A DNA stretch of 15,143 nucleotides from Nostoc sp. CHAB 5834 (GTDB lineage: Bacteria > Cyanobacteriota > Cyanobacteriia > Cyanobacteriales > Nostocaceae), in the NCBI GenBank assembly GCA_020829485.1, contig JAIVFU010000138.1, positions 1 to 15,143 on the forward strand, in the 5' to 3' direction. The position numbers were made by a program, and so were the translations under genes. The notes below the pieces were generated by a model. It was not told the origin of the DNA, did no database searches, and was given only the letters and a program-made list of their open reading frames with translations. This document shows positions 12,762-15,143 of this stretch, piece by piece; positions within the stretch are counted from its first letter, which is position 1, and each line of letters begins with the position of its first letter.

Positions 12762-14024
12762 ATGCAGGGTAAAGTCATAGCTGAGTCGGTATTACCCCAA
12801 TGGACACCAACCTTGGGACTGGAGATTGAACAAGAATACTGGCAAGGAAAAATTTGGGCAGCGACGAACATCTACGAAGCGGGTTTAAGCGATCGCCGAT
12901 TCCGGGCAATTTTTAATAACACTTTCCAATTCACAGGACTGCTAACGCCAGATGGCATTTTATTAGAAGCAAACCAGACTGCACTAAGTTTTGGCGGACT
13001 GAAGCTTGAAGATGTGATTAATCGCCCTTTTTGGGAAGCACATTGGTGGACGATTTCACCTCAAATTCAAGAAGAATTAAAACAAGCGATCGCTCGTGCA
13101 GCTCAAGGAGAATTTGTCCGCTATGAAGTTGATGTTCTCGGCGCAAATAACCGAGTAGCAACAATCGATTTTTCACTGCGTCCGTTGCAAAACGAGATGG
13201 GTCAAATCGTTTTGTTGATTCCAGAAGGGCGAGATATCACCGACCTCAAGCGCACTGAAGAAACACTACGCAAAAGTCAAGCCCTGCTAGAAGAATCGCA
13301 GCGAGTTGCTGGTCTTGGTAATTGGGAGTTTGAACTTGGTAGTGGCAAATTTACCTGGTCAAAGGGGCTTTTCGACCTCTTCAATCGAGAACCCGCACTT
13401 CTGGAGCCGAACTATGAGGAAAATCTGCAATTGTATCACCCTGAAGATGGGGAGAAATTGCACCAAGTTCTTGAGAGAGCGATGTCTACGACGGGCTACG
13501 CCTACGCCACTGGTGAGTCCTACAAAGAAATTCTCCGTGTACCCCAGTTAGATGGTTCTCATCGCTATTTAGAGGGCATTGGACATGCAGAATTCAATGC
13601 CGATGGACAGGTAATTCGCCTTTATGGTACTGCCCAAGATGTCCCCGGACGGGAAGTTGCATTGCGCGATCGCCAAAAAGCTGAAGAAACATTGCGCCAA
13701 AGTGAAGAACGTTGGCAACTAGCGATCGCAGGTACTAATGAGGCAATTTGGGATTGGGACATATCTACTAATCAAACCTTCCGGTCTGAGCGTTGGTTCA
13801 CAATTTTGGGATATGAACCCAACGAACTTAGCAATTGCCATGATGAGTGGAGTATTCGCATTCATCCTGATGATTATACCAGAGTTATGGCTGCACAAGA
13901 AGCTTATTTGCTTGGGCAAGTTGCCGATTATAACATTGAATATCGTCTGCGGTGCAAGGATGGCAGTTATCGCTGGGTGCGATCGCGGGCCAAAGCGGCG
14001 TTGCATAAATGCGGGATGAATTAG
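12762..14024 (+). pseudogene. Central part of the sensor kinase: GAF remnant and three PAS domains
   Basis: 420 residues. Residues 1-44 (GKVIAESVLPQWTPTLGLEI, then GKIWAATNIYEAGLSD) are a phytochrome-like GAF segment missing a short stretch after EIEQEYW and its whole C-terminal half. Three PAS/PAC units follow: about 47-165 (FRAIFNNTFQFTGLLTPDG ... EGRDITDLKR), 173-300 (VAGLGNWEFELGSG ... GTAQDV) and 315-412 (AIAGTNEAIWDWDIS ... DGSYRWVRSRA), joined by the helical linkers usual in these kinases. At residue 412 the PAC motif breaks into IS sequence and the frame stops after CGMN. The histidine phosphoacceptor domain is absent, so no kinase activity is possible from this piece. Its ATG is internal; a truncated PAS protein might still be translated. 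Confidence 0.82.
13487..13508. repeat. Small dispersed repeat inserted in frame in PAS domain 2
   Basis: TACGACGGGCTACGCCTACG is typical of the small dispersed repeats of Nostoc. Translated as TTGYAYA, it sits between ERAMS and TGESYKE, which are contiguous (ERA-S-TGESY) in related PAS proteins. Insertion is inferred. Confidence 0.5.
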
Positions 14025-14209
14025 CTAAATACAGGTATTTCTCTATACTTTAAATAATGAAGTAATAATTGAATTGAATGTTTAAGCATATCTACTGATT
14101 TGGAATAGCATAATGTTTTTCGATAGCGAAGCGGTAGCGACGTTAGGAGCGTCTGTAGGCGTGCCAGATAATGACGTAAACGTGTATTTTCACCTTCTAC
14201 TCTGGTCAT
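14021..14209 (-). pseudogene. IS1-family transposase, C-terminal fragment with repeat insert
   Basis: MTRVEGENTRLRHYLARL followed by RKTLCYSKSVDMLKHSIQLL and LHYLKY is the C-terminus of cyanobacterial IS1-type (InsB-like) transposases. In relatives RL is followed directly by HRKTL; here ten residues (about QTLLTSLPLR) intervene, encoded by a 30-bp dispersed repeat at 14125-14154. The frame extends a little upstream (about to 14238), but the catalytic N-terminal part is gone. Inactive. Confidence 0.8.
14125..14154. repeat. Small dispersed repeat (30 bp) nested in the IS1 relic
   Basis: The segment AGCGAAGCGGTAGCGACGTT followed by AGGAGCGTCT is a Nostoc-type small dispersed repeat. Removing exactly these 30 bases restores ARL-HRKTL in the transposase, which defines the insertion limits. 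Confidence 0.7.
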
Positions 14210-14238
14210 ATATGTTTTACTAACGATAATCCTACTTT

Positions 14239-14469
14239 CAAATCACAATTAGCAATTCTGGGGTGATAATCCCTAAAAAAGAACAATCTCGAATCTTTGA
14301 GCTGTTTTACCGGATTCCTCAAAGCGATCGCTGGCAACATGGCGGTACAGGATTAGGTTTAGCATTAGTGAAGAAGTTAGTAGAATATCTCCAAGGCACA
14401 ATTGAAGTTACCAGTTCTCAGGGCTGGACAACGTTCACAGTTCAACTGCCGTTAACCATATCAGAATGA
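14239..14469 (+). pseudogene. C-terminal fragment of the sensor kinase ATPase domain
   Basis: QITISNSG then IPKKEQSRIFELFYRIPQSD (from 14263 on) and HGGTGLGLALVKKLVEYLQG is the G1-F-G2 part of a histidine-kinase HATPase domain: ISNSG in place of DNG, FELFYR as F box and GGTGLGLAL as G2 box. The end, STYPE QLPLTISE, is a normal kinase C-terminus. Read after 12762-14024, it completes the same gene, with the third PAC end, the HisKA domain and the N box missing where the IS1 relic lies. The GTG at 14263 is not a natural start. No clear terminator follows. Confidence 0.8.
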
Positions 14470-14541
14470 TTACTGCCAGATGGTAATTGTATTGGCTTTT
14501 CATTCCACCTTCAAACGACAATTTGCTGAGTTCGCTGTTGG

Positions 14542-15027
14542 CTAACGCTCTTGTTGCTCGATGGGAATTTTGATCGCAAACTCTGCTCCTTGCCCAACAG
14601 AAGAAGTGCAGGTAATATTTCCTCGGTGTTTTTGGACGATAATTTGATAACTAATCGATAATCCTAGCCCACTACCTTTGCCCACAGGTTTTGTGGTAAA
14701 AAATGGGTCAAATAAACGCGATCGCAACAACTCTTCAATACCAGGGCCATTGTCTGCGATCGCAATTTTGACCATATTCAAGCCTGCTAACTCTGTGTGA
14801 ATCCGAATTTGGGGAGTAGGCTTGCTGTGAGCGTAGTCAAACGGGAGTAGGGAGTAGAAGATTGATTTCCCATTCCCCACTCCCTCTTCTATTGCATCAA
14901 TAGCATTATTCAACAGATGCATAAATACTTGGTTTAATTCACTCGCATAACAAGTGACTAGGGGCAAGTTACCATAATCTTTCACTACAACAATTGCAGG
15001 ACGATCTGCTGTTTCCCTAAGTACACG
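14542..15027 (-). pseudogene. Histidine-kinase ATPase domain fragment of a second sensor kinase
   Basis: The minus-strand reading LRETADRPAIVVVKDYGNLP, then LNQVFMHLLNNAIDAIEE (N box), IADNGPGI (G1), LFDPFFTTKP (F box) and GKGSGLGLSIS (G2) is a complete HATPase domain with a normal C-terminus (FAIKIPIEQQER). Upstream, the frame meets TGA at 15028-15030, and no HisKA phosphoacceptor helix can be read before the window edge, so the gene is 5'-broken. The GTG at 14985 is a possible but unlikely start. Between DAIEE and PTPQIRI lies an extra 20 or so residues (GVGNGKSIFYSLLPFDYAHS) encoded by GGGAGTAGGGAGTAG-like heptamer repeat DNA. It converges with the plus-strand kinase relic. Confidence 0.8.
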
Positions 15028-15050
15028 TCACCATAAAAAAGGTGCGGAAA

Positions 15051-15143
15051 TTAAGCTGCGATCGCAAAGTCTATTTGGCTGGTAAAATTGTCATCTGGAA
15101 TTTGGCACTTTGCGATAATTTTCAAGGTTGACTTTTCATTCCA
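15051..15143 (-). other. Unidentified minus-strand open reading running in from the right edge
   Basis: Thirty codons (KSTLKIIAKCQIPDDNF, then TSQIDFAIAA) end at TAA 15051-15053. It could be the C-terminus of a gene lying right of the window. I recognise no family, and the chance of an accidental frame is high. Confidence 0.25.

Larger units (their letters stand above)
13997..14238 (-). mobile_element. Relic of an IS1-family insertion sequence inside the sensor kinase
   Basis: The left boundary is where PAS coding stops, at GGCGTTGCATAAATGCGGGA (13997-14016), which resembles the ends of cyanobacterial IS1-like elements. The right boundary is near 14238, where kinase coding (QITISNSG) resumes. 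Only about 240 bases remain, holding the 3' end of the transposase on the minus strand. The kinase segments missing across this site show that DNA beyond the element was also lost. Confidence 0.65.

Overview
The window looks like chromosomal DNA of a filamentous, heterocyst-type cyanobacterium (Nostoc/Anabaena group). More than twenty HIP1 octamers (GCGATCGC) are scattered through it. It carries a cyanobacterial gene set: GH100 neutral invertase, BciB-type 8-vinyl reductase, LdpA, Ycf45-like R3H ATPase and large GAF/PAS sensor kinases. It also has heptanucleotide tandem repeats and small dispersed repeats typical of that group. The assignment is inference from gene content; no rRNA or tRNA is present.

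Layout. 1-562: the start of an IS630-family element (transposase running off the left edge) inserted at a TA inside a choice-of-anchor/PEP-CTERM gene, leaving only its 3' part. 625-2130 (minus): intact GH100 neutral invertase. 2131-4188: a gene-poor strip with a Uma2-family gene that has lost its middle, an interspersed palindromic repeat, a MITE, a frame-broken J-domain gene and a frame-shifted HicB antitoxin relic. 4189-5388 (plus): intact bciB. 5389-6011: repeats only, namely twelve 21-bp tandem units, a second MITE family and a heptamer array touching the next stop codon. 6012-7940 (minus): intact ABC exporter. 8063-8574: a DUF433/DUF5615 toxin-antitoxin pair, the antitoxin with two amber codons and the toxin cut off by a second copy of the first MITE. 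8586-9194 (minus): small PD-(D/E)XK-like protein. 9375-12401 (minus): ldpA followed by the Ycf45-like R3H ATPase, a probable operon. 12597-15143: wreckage of two sensor kinases, the first broken by a nonsense codon, a GAF deletion and an IS1-family relic.

Working genes: sucrose cleavage (invertase), chlorophyll biosynthesis (BciB), redox input to the circadian clock (LdpA), a nucleic-acid ATPase (Ycf45-like) and an exporter. The rest is decay and mobile DNA. The most informative observation is that the two MITEs at 3219-3356 and 8415-8570 share their terminal sequence with the IS630-like element at the left edge, which suggests that family as the source of their mobilisation. I did not find a convincing new multi-gene system. 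The novelty here is repeat and mobile-element biology: repeats inserted in frame inside genes, nested repeats and MITE-truncated modules.
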